From assembly GCA_964389285.1 (NCBI GenBank), contig CAYMCZ010000005.1, positions 62,001 through 126,000 on the forward strand: a stretch of DNA of 64,000 nt, in the 5' to 3' direction. The DNA is from Alectryocaccobium sp964389285. GTDB taxonomy: Bacteria > Bacillota > Clostridia > Lachnospirales > Lachnospiraceae. Positions 36,104 to 43,900 of this stretch are shown piece by piece. Made by a program: the position numbers and the translations under genes. Position 1 is the stretch's first letter. Each line of letters opens with the position of its first letter. A model generated the notes under the pieces. It did no database searches and was not told the origin of the DNA. It was given only the letters and a program-made list of their open reading frames with translations.

Positions 36104-36132
36104 TTGCAAATGCCATAATAGCATGATATTAT
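36104..36132 (+). promoter_or_regulatory. Sigma-A-type promoter of rpsB-tsf
   Basis: -35 TTGCAA (36104-36109), 17-base spacer, -10 TATTAT (36127-36132). The transcript would have a leader of about 100 bases. Confidence 0.75.
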
Positions 36133-36152
36133 GACAAAGTTGCGAAAAAACA

Positions 36153-36208
36153 CATGTGCGGGTCTGTCGCATGGTGCCTGAAAAAGGTTTGCGGCATCTA
36201 AACACATG
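36153..36208 (+). promoter_or_regulatory. Structured rpsB 5' leader
   Basis: Nested inverted repeats in the leader: CATGTG (36153-36158) with CACATG (36203-36208), and TGTCGCA (36165-36171) with TGCGGCA (36190-36196). It could be an S2 autoregulatory site or a decayed copy of the GCTGTCGCA hairpin; no known Rfam leader was recognised. Confidence 0.4.
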
Positions 36209-36238
36209 GAAGAAATTAACCAAAAAAGGAGAAGAAAA

Positions 36239-36973
36239 ATGAGTGTAATTTCTATGAAGCAGTTACTTGAGGCAGGTGTTCATTTCGGACATCAGACAAG
36301 AAGATGGAATCCTAAGATGGCTCCTTACATCTACACGGAGAGAAACGGTATTTATATCATTGATCTCCAGAAAACCGTAGGTCTTGTAGATGACGCATAC
36401 AAAGCGGTTGCGGATGTTGCGGCCGAAGGCGGTTCCGTGCTTTTCGTAGGCACAAAGAAACAGGCACAGGACGCTATCGCTGCCGAAGCGGAGCGCTGCG
36501 GCATGTTTTACGTAAACGAAAGATGGCTTGGAGGCATGCTTACAAACTTCAAGACTATCCAGAGCCGTATCAAACGCCTTAAAGATATCGAAGCAATGGA
36601 AGCCGACGGAACATTTGAGGTTCTGCCCAAAAAAGAGGTTATAGCTTTGCGAAAAGAGCTTGAAAAGCTCCAGAAAAACCTTGGCGGCATCAAGGAAATG
36701 AGAAAGGTTCCGGATATCATTTTTGTTGTTGATCCGAAAAAAGAGCGTATATGCGTACAGGAAGCACATACACTGGGAATTCCGCTTGTCGGTATCTGTG
36801 ATACAAACTGCGATCCTGAAGAGCTTGATTATGTAATTCCCGGAAATGATGACGCTATCCGTGCGGTTAAACTCATCTCATCCAAGATGGCAGACGCGGT
36901 TATCGAAGCAAAACAGGGTGAAGTAAACGTTGACGCGGGAAGCGACGACATTATTTTAGAAGAAGAGGCATAA
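36239..36973 (+). CDS. rpsB: 30S ribosomal protein S2
   Basis: Seen: MKQLLEAGVHFGHQTRRWNPKM at the N-terminus (start region), IYIIDLQKT, VGTKKQAQDA, NERWLGGMLTNF and GIVDTNxDP-type CDTNCDPEELDYVIPGNDDA. 244 aa. ATG 36239 follows AAAGGAG; an ATG at 36206 in the leader lacks a ribosome-binding site. The pair rpsB-tsf is conserved. Confidence 0.97.
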   Translation: MSVISMKQLLEAGVHFGHQTRRWNPKMAPYIYTERNGIYIIDLQKTVGLVDDAYKAVADVAAEGGSVLFVGTKKQAQDAIAAEAERCGMFYVNERWLGGMLTNFKTIQSRIKRLKDIEAMEADGTFEVLPKKEVIALRKELEKLQKNLGGIKEMRKVPDIIFVVDPKKERICVQEAHTLGIPLVGICDTNCDPEELDYVIPGNDDAIRAVKLISSKMADAVIEAKQGEVNVDAGSDDIILEEEA

Positions 36974-37003
36974 TTTTAATAAAGCTTACAGGAGGAGATA
37001 AAT

Positions 37004-37945
37004 ATGGCTATTACGGCTTCAATGGTTAAAGAATTAAGAGAAATATCAGGCGCCGGCATGATGGACTGCAAAAAAGCGCTTACTGCTACAGACGGCGATA
37101 TGGACAAGGCAATGGAGTTCCTCAGGGAGAAAGGTCTTGCCACGGCTCAGAAAAAAGCGAGCAGGATAGCTGCCGAAGGCATTGTTATGCTCAAGGTTAC
37201 CGACGACTGCAAAAAAGCGGTTGCTGTAGAGGTGAACTCCGAGACCGATTTTGTTGCCAAAAACGAAAAATTTCAGGCTTATGTAGCGCAGGTTTGCGAT
37301 CAGGCTATTGAAACCAAAGCTGCTGATATAGAGACTTTTCTGGCGGAGACTTGGAAATTTGATGACTCCAAAACCGTTAATGAAGCGCTTGCGGCGCAGA
37401 TCGCCGTTATAGGAGAGAACCTTAAAATCCGCCGCTTCCAGCAGATGGAAGAAACCGAAGGGTTTATTGCGGGCTACACTCATATGGGCGGAAAAATCGG
37501 CGTTCTTGTCGATTTCAAGACAGACGTTGTAAATGACGCAATTAAAGATATGGGTAAAAACATTGCAATGCAGGTAGCCGCACTCAAGCCTCAATATACA
37601 AACAGATCCGAGATTTCCGATGATTTCATTGCTCATGAAAAAGAGGTTCTTCTTGCCCAGAGCATGAACGATCCCAAAGAATCACAGAAACCTCAGAAAG
37701 TTATCGAGGGCATGGTTAACGGCCGCATTAACAAAGAACTTAAAGAGATCTGTCTTATGGATCAGGTTTATGTTAAGGCCGAGGATGGCAAGCAGGTGGT
37801 ATCCAAATACATTGAGCAGGTAGCGAAGGAAAACGGCGCGAACATTACGGTTAAAGGATTCGTGCGTTTCGAAACCGGCGAAGGACTTGAAAAAAGAAAT
37901 GATGATTTCGCTGCTGAGGTTGCTTCTCAGGTAGCGGGCAAATAA
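37004..37945 (+). CDS. tsf: Translation elongation factor Ts
   Basis: Nucleotide-exchange factor for EF-Tu. N-terminal UBA-like domain with LREISGAGMMDCKKAL, the TDFVAKNEKF motif, and the core dimerisation repeats. 313 aa, typical of clostridia. AGGAGGAG precedes the ATG. Confidence 0.97.
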   Translation: MAITASMVKELREISGAGMMDCKKALTATDGDMDKAMEFLREKGLATAQKKASRIAAEGIVMLKVTDDCKKAVAVEVNSETDFVAKNEKFQAYVAQVCDQAIETKAADIETFLAETWKFDDSKTVNEALAAQIAVIGENLKIRRFQQMEETEGFIAGYTHMGGKIGVLVDFKTDVVNDAIKDMGKNIAMQVAALKPQYTNRSEISDDFIAHEKEVLLAQSMNDPKESQKPQKVIEGMVNGRINKELKEICLMDQVYVKAEDGKQVVSKYIEQVAKENGANITVKGFVRFETGEGLEKRNDDFAAEVASQVAGK

Positions 37946-37962
37946 AAAAACGAAGCAGTTAC

Positions 37963-37996
37963 AGGCTGTTGCATTATGTATTTAATGCGGCAGCCT
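37963..37996 (+). terminator. Hairpin after tsf (GCTGTCGCA-type)
   Basis: AGGCTGTTGCATTA (37963-37976) pairs with TAATGCGGCAGCCT (37983-37996) with two G·U wobbles and a 6-base loop. Only a short, interrupted T tract follows. Confidence 0.75.
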
Positions 37997-38002
37997 TCTT
38001 TA

Positions 38003-38031
38003 TTGAAGGATTGTATTATCTGTGATATATT
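38003..38031 (+). promoter_or_regulatory. Sigma-A-type promoter for the monooxygenase-fold gene and gpmI
   Basis: -35 TTGAAG (38003-38008), 17-base spacer, -10 TATATT (38026-38031). Confidence 0.65.
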
Positions 38032-38058
38032 AAAAGAAATTTTAAAGGAGATGCCAAA

Positions 38059-38343
38059 ATGATCAAAATCGTAGCGAAAGCATTAATCAAAGATGATAAA
38101 GTCAATGAATTCGTTGAGGGTGCAAAGGCTCTCGCAGCCGCATCCCGCAAGGAAAACGGCAACATTTCATATACAATAAATGTTAATGTGCAAAATCCCC
38201 GCCAGTTTGCTTTTATCGAGATGTGGGAAGATCAGGCTGCTCTTGACGAACACATGAAAACCAATCATTTTCTTTCGGCAATGGCGGCACTTAAAGACCA
38301 GGCTGACGGTGAAATGAATATAGAGGTATATACGGAAGTATGA
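38059..38343 (+). CDS. ABM-fold (antibiotic biosynthesis monooxygenase/YgiN-like) protein
   Basis: 94 aa dimeric ferredoxin-like fold. The family pattern is clear: KVNEFVEGAKALAAASRKE, then NPRQFAFIEMWEDQAALDEHMKTNHF. Relatives act as quinol monooxygenases or heme-degrading enzymes, or bind small aromatic ligands; in a strict anaerobe an oxygenase role is doubtful. AAAGGAGATG precedes the ATG. It overlaps gpmI as ATGA, an unusual coupling to a glycolytic gene. Confidence 0.9.
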   Translation: MIKIVAKALIKDDKVNEFVEGAKALAAASRKENGNISYTINVNVQNPRQFAFIEMWEDQAALDEHMKTNHFLSAMAALKDQADGEMNIEVYTEV

Positions 38344-39896
38344 CTAAAAAAACTACTGTTTTAATGATTCTTGACGGATATGGATTATCGGATAAAAAAG
38401 AACACAATGCCATAGCCTTGGCGAATACTCCCGTTATGGATAAACTTATGGCTGAGTGTCCTTTCGTTTCGGGACAGGCCAGCGGTCTTGCGGTAGGCCT
38501 GCCTGAAGGACAGATGGGCAACTCGGAAGTCGGACATCTTAATATAGGTGCCGGCAGGATCGTATACCAGGACCTTACACGCATCACAAAATCCATTGAG
38601 GACGGGGATTTCTTTAAAAATCCCGACCTGATGTATGCGATCGAAAACGCGAAAGCAAATGATTCGTCGCTTCATATTTTCGGGCTGCTTTCCGACGGCG
38701 GCGTTCACAGCCATATTACGCATCTTTATGCCCTTATAAAGATGGCGGCGGACAATGAATTAAAGAAAGTTTTTGTTCATTGTTTTCTGGATGGGAGAGA
38801 TACTCCTCCCGAGTCAGGCAGGGGTTATGTAGAGCAGCTTCAGCATAAACTGGATGATATAGGAGTTGGAAAAATCGGAGTGATCTCCGGCAGATATTAT
38901 GCCATGGACAGGGACAAACGCTGGGAGCGTGTGGAAAAAGCTTACCGGGCTCTTGTTTTCGCCGAGGGTGAAAACGGCGGAGAAGATCCGGCCGCTGCCG
39001 TTCAGGCTTCATACGATAAAGATATTACGGATGAATTTATGCTCCCCACGGTCATGTGTGAAGGAGGCAGACCCGTTGCAACCGTCAAGGATAATGATTC
39101 CATCATATTTTTCAACTTTCGACCTGACAGGGCAAGGGAGATTACAAGAACTTTTTGCGATGAAAAATTTGATGCGTTTGAAAGAGGAAAGCGTATAAAG
39201 ACCGCTTATGTATGTTTTACCGATTATGATGAAACGATAGAAAACAAAAGAGTGGCCTTCAAAAAAGAAGATATCGTAAACACATTCGGCGAATACCTTT
39301 CCGACAGCAACATGACTCAGTTAAGACTGGCGGAAACAGAAAAATACGCCCATGTGACTTTTTTCTTTAACGGCGGCAAAGAGGAACCTTATAAAGGGGA
39401 GGACAGGATTTTAGTACCGTCTCCCAAAGTTGCCACCTATGATCTTCAGCCGCAGATGAGTGCGTATGAAGTCTGCGAAAAGCTTGTGGAAGCCATTGAT
39501 TCGCGCAAATACGATGTGATAATAATTAATTTCGCAAACCCTGACATGGTTGGACATACGGGCGTAGAGGAGGCGGCTGTTGCCGCAATCCAGGCTGTTG
39601 ACGAATGTGTGGGAAAGGCGGTTAAAGCCGTAAAGAGAAACGAAGGACAGATGTTTATCTGCGCGGATCACGGCAATGCCGAAATGATGGTTGATGAGAA
39701 AACAGGCGCTCCTTTCACCGCTCATACAACAAACCCCGTTCCTTTTATCCTTGTAAATGCTGATCCGTCATATTCTCTGCGTGAGGGCGGTAAACTTTGC
39801 GATATCGTTCCGACTCTTTTGGATCTTATGCAAATGAAACAGCCTGAAGAAATGACAGGTAAGTCGCTGCTGGTCAAAAATAATAAGAAGTTTTAA
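38340..39896 (+). CDS. gpmI: 2,3-bisphosphoglycerate-independent phosphoglycerate mutase
   Basis: Glycolytic 3-PGA/2-PGA isomerase of the alkaline phosphatase superfamily. Seen: LMILDGYGLSD, GNSEVGHLNIGAGR with the catalytic Ser, FLDGRDTPPESG, FNFRPDRARE, NFANPDMVGHTG and CADHGNAEMM (metal ligands). 518 aa, typical. Start coupled to the preceding gene (ATGA). Confidence 0.97.
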   Translation: MTKKTTVLMILDGYGLSDKKEHNAIALANTPVMDKLMAECPFVSGQASGLAVGLPEGQMGNSEVGHLNIGAGRIVYQDLTRITKSIEDGDFFKNPDLMYAIENAKANDSSLHIFGLLSDGGVHSHITHLYALIKMAADNELKKVFVHCFLDGRDTPPESGRGYVEQLQHKLDDIGVGKIGVISGRYYAMDRDKRWERVEKAYRALVFAEGENGGEDPAAAVQASYDKDITDEFMLPTVMCEGGRPVATVKDNDSIIFFNFRPDRAREITRTFCDEKFDAFERGKRIKTAYVCFTDYDETIENKRVAFKKEDIVNTFGEYLSDSNMTQLRLAETEKYAHVTFFFNGGKEEPYKGEDRILVPSPKVATYDLQPQMSAYEVCEKLVEAIDSRKYDVIIINFANPDMVGHTGVEEAAVAAIQAVDECVGKAVKAVKRNEGQMFICADHGNAEMMVDEKTGAPFTAHTTNPVPFILVNADPSYSLREGGKLCDIVPTLLDLMQMKQPEEMTGKSLLVKNNKKF

Positions 39897-39905
39897 AAGT
39901 TTTTA

Positions 39906-39934
39906 TTGAAACCGATTATGCACTGTGGTAGAAT
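39906..39934 (+). promoter_or_regulatory. Sigma-A-type promoter of secG
   Basis: -35 TTGAAA (39906-39911), 17-base spacer, -10 TAGAAT (39929-39934). Confidence 0.78.
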
Positions 39935-39961
39935 ATCTCACAGTTGTTACGGAGGCAAGAT

Positions 39962-40204
39962 ATGGATATTCTTAAAATAGCTTTGACTATACTTTTAGCA
40001 GTAGACTGTGTAGCATTGATAGTTGTTATTCTGATGCAGCAGGGAAAAAATCAGGGTCTCGGCGTTTTAGGCGGCGCAAGCGTGACTGCCGATACATACT
40101 GGGGCAAGAATAAAGGCCGTTCCAAAGAAGGAAAACAGAAAGTTATCACAAGAGTGCTGACTGTTATTTTTATAGCTTTGGCCCTTATTCTCAACATTAT
40201 TTGA
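39962..40204 (+). CDS. secG: Preprotein translocase subunit SecG
   Basis: 80 aa with two membrane helices (~4-23 and ~56-79) and the SecG signature VILMQQGKNQGLGVLGGAS. ATG 39962 has GGAGG 7 bases upstream; an ATG at 39944 overlaps the promoter's downstream region. Followed by a strong terminator, then smpB and the tmRNA gene. Confidence 0.95.
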   Translation: MDILKIALTILLAVDCVALIVVILMQQGKNQGLGVLGGASVTADTYWGKNKGRSKEGKQKVITRVLTVIFIALALILNII

Positions 40205-40218
40205 TGATTTTTCATGCC

Positions 40219-40245
40219 GGCTGCATCTTAGGATGCAGCCTTTTT
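40219..40245 (+). terminator. Intrinsic terminator after secG
   Basis: GGCTGCATC (40219-40227) and GATGCAGCC (40232-40240) with a 4-base loop, followed by T5. Confidence 0.95.
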
Positions 40246-40267
40246 ATATTTACGGGAGATCATAAAA

Positions 40268-40735
40268 ATGGGAAAAGATACCGGCATCAGGCTTATCGCA
40301 AACAATAAAAAAGCCTGGCATGATTATTTTATAGAAGAAAAATATGAAGCAGGCCTGGTTCTTCACGGCACGGAAGTCAAATCCTTGCGTATGGGAAAAT
40401 GCTCTATAAAAGAAGCTTTTCTAAGGATAGATAACGGAGAAATGTATATTTACGGAATGCATATCAGTCCGTATGAAAAAGGAAATATATTCAATCGGGA
40501 TCCGATGAGGGTGAAAAAACTGCTTCTTCATAAATATGAGATAAACAAACTGGAAGGCAAGGTGGCCGAAAAAGGTTATACGCTTGTTCCGCTTAAAGTT
40601 TATTTTAAAGATTCTAAAGTTAAAATAGAAATCGCTCTCGCCAAAGGCAAAAAACTTTATGACAAAAGACATGATATCGCAGCCAAAGATGCAAGGCGGG
40701 AAGCCGAAAGAGAATTCAAAGAAAGACTCAGATAG
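40268..40735 (+). CDS. smpB: SsrA-binding protein SmpB
   Basis: Partner of tmRNA in trans-translation. 155 aa OB-fold protein with LHGTEVKSLR, YIYGMHISPYE and the C-terminal KLYDKRHDIAAKDARRE tail that mimics the codon-anticodon interaction. GGGAGATCAT precedes the ATG. The tmRNA gene itself lies ~100 bases downstream. Confidence 0.97.
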   Translation: MGKDTGIRLIANNKKAWHDYFIEEKYEAGLVLHGTEVKSLRMGKCSIKEAFLRIDNGEMYIYGMHISPYEKGNIFNRDPMRVKKLLLHKYEINKLEGKVAEKGYTLVPLKVYFKDSKVKIEIALAKGKKLYDKRHDIAAKDARREAEREFKERLR

Positions 40736-40832
40736 CTTGTGTTTTATAAGCTGCTGTGCTATTATTTAACTGATACAATAAAAAACTTATTTAAAGGTAA
40801 AAATCCTTACGGGTTGCCTGAGAGACAATTAA

Positions 40833-41190
40833 GGGCTTGTACGGGTTTCGACGGGGGTTTTGAAGTTTAGGAAGCCATCCGCAGTCTCCGGAACTGCGTC
40901 ACCAATCCGGTACCTAAATATAAACGCAGACGATTTTGATTGCGAATTGGCAGTAGCGTAAGCTGCTTTGCCTGTCATACCGAAAGTGTCCTGCAGCTTT
41001 TAGTATGGCATCATCTTAACGCAGGGAACTTCATGCCGTAAGCTTTGACGGCACGGAAGAACAAATGAAGCTACTTTGCTGCAGAGCCTGTCAATCGGCG
41101 CTTTGGCAAAGGAATAAAAAAGATTGACTGTGATGGGAGATGCTTAAAGGGAAAGACTTTCGGACGCGGGTTCAACTCCCGCCAGGTCCA
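40833..41190 (+). ncRNA. ssrA: Transfer-messenger RNA (tmRNA)
   Basis: 5' end GGGCTTG (40833-40839) pairs with CAGGTCC (41183-41189) to form the acceptor stem, with A at 41190 and no encoded CCA. The conserved GGGTTTCGACGGGG follows the 5' arm and the T-arm GCGGGTTCAACTCCCGC precedes the 3' arm. The tag frame most likely runs from GCA at 40926 to TAA at 40959-40961, encoding ADDFDCELAVA. Length ~358 nt is normal. A terminator-like hairpin lies at 41252. Confidence 0.93.
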
Positions 41191-41251
41191 TCGGACTATG
41201 GAGCGTGAACTATATTTTTTTAGAAACACTTCAACACTCGCCATAGAATAT

Positions 41252-41280
41252 GAGGTTGGTCGTAAATACCGGCCTCTTTT
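41252..41280 (+). terminator. Probable terminator of the tmRNA gene
   Basis: GAGGTTGG (41252-41259) pairs fully with CCGGCCTC (41269-41276) using two G·U pairs, followed by T4-C-TT. Confidence 0.7.
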
Positions 41281-41324
41281 CTTATACATTGTGGGGCAAT
41301 CTTGTTTATCAGAAGAGGTTTTTG

Positions 41325-41843
41325 ATGGTAGAACTTATAGCACTTGAACGATCAGACAGAGAGCAATTCATAACGGATAATCAGGAAGCTTTCAATTATG
41401 GCGCATTGGAAGAATTTGGGAAGCGCGACGACCACTTCGAGGAAGATGGGCAGATCATCTCTCGGGAGACTATTGCAAAATCAATAGACAATGGAGAGGC
41501 ATATCGCATCGTGCAAGATGGGCAAAACATAGGAGGAGTCGTGATAAAAGTGGACGGAGATAAAGGTGAACTAGAATTGTTGTTTGTGTCCCCGAAGGCA
41601 CACAGCAAGGGCATAGGCTACGCCGCGTGGTGCGAAGTCGAGAAGCTCCACCCTGAAGTAAAGGTCTGGGAAACTGTCACACCGTACTTTGAGAAACGTA
41701 ACATCCACTTCTATGTGAACCGCTGTGGTTTTCATATTGTGGAGTTTTTCAACAGCCATCATCACGACCCGAATGATCCGGATGGGCAAGGCGATATAGA
41801 TGACACGGACGGCATGTTTCGCTTCCGGAAGATTATGAGGTAA
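41325..41843 (+). CDS. GNAT-family N-acetyltransferase
   Basis: 172 aa with the GNAT acetyl-CoA pattern LELLFVSPKAHSKGIGYAAW (V..Q/KG-G) and a C-terminal VNRCGFHIVEF beta-bulge region. The C-terminus is unusually rich in His and Asp (HHHDPNDPDGQGDIDDTDG), a possible metal-binding loop seen in some GNAT members. The open frame extends to 41250, but ATG 41325 has AGAGG upstream. It sits just past the tmRNA gene, a frequent insertion hotspot. Substrate unknown. Confidence 0.85.
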   Translation: MVELIALERSDREQFITDNQEAFNYGALEEFGKRDDHFEEDGQIISRETIAKSIDNGEAYRIVQDGQNIGGVVIKVDGDKGELELLFVSPKAHSKGIGYAAWCEVEKLHPEVKVWETVTPYFEKRNIHFYVNRCGFHIVEFFNSHHHDPNDPDGQGDIDDTDGMFRFRKIMR

Positions 41844-41848
41844 ACAAT

Positions 41849-42163
41849 ATGGCATCAAGCAAAGAGTATCTCGAATACGTGTTGGACATCCTTTCCGTTC
41901 TTGATGATATTACGTGCAGAAAGATGATGGGAGAGTATGTGCTTTATTACCGGGGCAAGGTGTTCGGCGGCATTTACGACGATCGCTTTCTGGTTAAACC
42001 TGTCAAAGCGGCTGCCGGGATGATGCCGGACGCGGAATATGAGATTCCCTACGAGGGCGGCGGCAAAATGCTGCTTGTAGACAGTGACGACAGAGATTTC
42101 GTCAGGAAGCTGGTCGAGGGAATGTATGACGAGCTTCCCGCACCGAAGAAAAAGAAGTTTTAA
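41849..42163 (+). CDS. TfoX/Sxy N-terminal domain protein
   Basis: 104 aa: KMMGEYVLYYRGKVFGGIYDDRFLVKP is the TfoX-N signature, and a basic KKKKF tail follows. In gamma-proteobacteria TfoX/Sxy co-activates competence with CRP; stand-alone short homologues in Firmicutes have no established role. Five bases after the GNAT stop, so the two form a pair. Confidence 0.85.
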   Translation: MASSKEYLEYVLDILSVLDDITCRKMMGEYVLYYRGKVFGGIYDDRFLVKPVKAAAGMMPDAEYEIPYEGGGKMLLVDSDDRDFVRKLVEGMYDELPAPKKKKF

Positions 42164-42174
42164 AGAAAGAAAAA

Positions 42175-42191
42175 AAAATTGTGACAATTTT
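42175..42191. promoter_or_regulatory. Palindrome upstream of the nitroreductase promoter
   Basis: AAAATTGT-G-ACAATTTT, perfect apart from the central base, about 65 bases before the expected nitroreductase transcription start. Candidate regulator site or the decayed end of the TfoX-gene transcript. Confidence 0.45.
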
Positions 42192-42213
42192 ATAAGAAAT
42201 TCGGCAGAATTAA

Positions 42214-42242
42214 TTGATTTTTTTTAAAAAAATCATTATAAT
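42214..42242 (+). promoter_or_regulatory. Strong sigma-A promoter with embedded inverted repeat, for the nitroreductase
   Basis: -35 TTGATT (42214-42219), 17-base spacer, -10 TATAAT (42237-42242, consensus). The -35 and spacer are covered by a near-perfect inverted repeat: TGATTTTTTT (42215-42224), one centre base, AAAAAAATCA (42226-42235). A repressor bound there would block RNA polymerase. Confidence 0.7.
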
Positions 42243-42295
42243 GTATATACAACGGTAAAGTTTGTAACATACATCATGAAAGCGAGGTTTGCAAT

Positions 42296-43165
42296 ATGAA
42301 TTATCAGGAATTGATTAAACAAAGGTTTTCTGTCAGAAAATTCAGAGATAGAGAGGTGCCTCAATCCTCTATTGATGAAATAATCAAATACCACAGCGGG
42401 TCCTGTATGAGGCTTTTTCCCGAGATTAGAACACAGATTTATATCACGGACGAAAATGTCGGCAGAGCACTGGAAACTGCGGCGGGATACAATCAGTTTC
42501 TTATTGAAGCACCGAGATACATGGTTTTACTCTCCGAAAAAAATGAGAATATGTATCTTAATGCAGGTTATGTCGGAGAAGATTTATGTCTTAAGTTAGT
42601 TGAGCTTGGATTTGGAACCTGTTGGATTACATTTGTAGATTCTGACAAGATCAAAAATGCGCTTGGGATCGATTCGGATATGGAAGTGGCAGGCCTAATT
42701 GGATTTGGACATGGAAAAACCTTGCTCAAAAAAGAAATGCGTCTTAATATCGTTTCCATGTCAAATGTTAATATAAAAGAAAAAAGTGAATACTATAATA
42801 CCAAAAAATCATTTTCAGATATGATACACTGGAAAGAATACGGAGATCATGATGAAGTGGAGGCGGATCTTCTTGACGAGCATGGTTCATTTATTAAGCA
42901 TGCGTTAATTGCGGCGGCTAACGCTCCAAGTTATTTAAACCTCCAGCCTTATGAATTTCTGATGCGCAAAGGCAAAATCCATCTTCTTTCCAAAGAAGAC
43001 GGTTTCACCGGAGAGATTGACAGAGACATTAATCTGGGAATCGTGATGCAGCATTTTGCGGCAATTGCACAGAAGAATATTCCGGATTTCAAATGGACTT
43101 TAGAGGAAAGCGCAGGCGTTGAGCTTCCGGAAGGTGTTAAGGCTATATCATACTGTTCTGTATAA
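42296..43165 (+). CDS. Nitroreductase-family protein (TM1586-like)
   Basis: 289 aa. FMN-binding nitroreductase pattern: RFSVRKFRDREV at the N-terminus, YNQFLIEAPRYMVLL, GEDLCLKLVELGFGTCWI, and a second half IAAANAPSYLNLQPYEFL resembling the duplicated TM-nitroreductase fold. Reduces flavin, quinone or nitro substrates; the physiological substrate is unknown. It has its own promoter and terminator, so it is monocistronic. Confidence 0.88.
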   Translation: MNYQELIKQRFSVRKFRDREVPQSSIDEIIKYHSGSCMRLFPEIRTQIYITDENVGRALETAAGYNQFLIEAPRYMVLLSEKNENMYLNAGYVGEDLCLKLVELGFGTCWITFVDSDKIKNALGIDSDMEVAGLIGFGHGKTLLKKEMRLNIVSMSNVNIKEKSEYYNTKKSFSDMIHWKEYGDHDEVEADLLDEHGSFIKHALIAAANAPSYLNLQPYEFLMRKGKIHLLSKEDGFTGEIDRDINLGIVMQHFAAIAQKNIPDFKWTLEESAGVELPEGVKAISYCSV

Positions 43166-43215
43166 CAACACTTGGGAAGCGGCATATTATTTAATAATCT
43201 GAACCTGAAATTTTT

Positions 43216-43265
43216 AAAAGCGGTGGATGTAAGGCGCAAAACAGCTGATTACATTACCGCTTTTT
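43216..43265 (+). terminator. Intrinsic terminator after the nitroreductase gene
   Basis: AAAAGCGGT (43216-43224) pairs with ACCGCTTTT (43256-43264), inner TGTAA/TTACA pairs, T5 tail. Confidence 0.8.
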
Positions 43266-43287
43266 GATATAATTGTGAGGATGATAT

Positions 43288-43893
43288 GTGAAAAAAGAAC
43301 TGGATCATTTTAATATAGGCAGCTCATACGGGGGCAACCAGGATTGGTTCCGTACTTTTATGATGAGGCTCGGCGGGTGCGGAGCCGAAACCGCATGCGA
43401 CAGCAGTCTTTACTTTGCAATACACAAAGGCGTTGATAAGATATACCCGTTTGACGCGGACAGTCTTTCAAGGAAAGATTATGTGGATTTCGCGCATATT
43501 ATGGAGAAGTACCTGTGGCCGAGGCTTACGGGAATTCACCGTTTGGATATATATATTAACGGCTACTCGAAATATCTTAAAGATCATGAGGTTGAAGGCA
43601 TTTCCATGAACGAGTTCTCCGGAAATGAACCTTATGATAAGGCAGCCGAAATCCTGACAGAACAGATAAATTCAGGCTTTCCCGTTCCCATGCTTACGCT
43701 TAACCACAAAAACCGTGAAATGAAAGATTATGTATGGCACTGGTTTCTGCTTAACGGATATGAAAGCATTGAAAACACCGGTGAACTGCTTGTAAAGGCA
43801 GTCACTTACGGAAAATACAGATGGCTGGATTTCCGTAAGCTCTGGGCCACAGGCTTTGAAAATAAAGGCGGAATGGTTTTGTATGAGATGTAA
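43288..43893 (+). CDS. Uncharacterised protein, possible papain-like (C39-type) cysteine peptidase fold
   Basis: 201 aa, GTG start behind GAGGATGAT. No family recognised with certainty. The N-terminal GGNQDWF...GGCGAETAC gives a Gln18 followed by Cys31, and a later VWHWFLLNGYE with His151 and Asn156 has the look of the His-Trp-x-x-x-x-GY step of C39-like peptidases, suggesting a Gln-Cys-His layout. No signal peptide or membrane helix is seen. It is convergent with hcp, separated by 7 bases. Function is inferred from motif spacing only. Confidence 0.6.
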   Translation: MKKELDHFNIGSSYGGNQDWFRTFMMRLGGCGAETACDSSLYFAIHKGVDKIYPFDADSLSRKDYVDFAHIMEKYLWPRLTGIHRLDIYINGYSKYLKDHEVEGISMNEFSGNEPYDKAAEILTEQINSGFPVPMLTLNHKNREMKDYVWHWFLLNGYESIENTGELLVKAVTYGKYRWLDFRKLWATGFENKGGMVLYEM

Positions 43894-43900
43894 AAGTATA

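Noticed and set aside
40741..40832. Possible regulatory RNA between smpB and tmRNA
   Set aside because: It contains a -10-like TACAAT and weak inverted repeats, but nothing beyond an ordinary tmRNA promoter region.
41071..41289. Leftward open frame through the tmRNA 3' half with a WRELNPRP-like sequence
   Set aside because: This is the well-known spurious frame antisense to the tRNA-like end of tmRNA.
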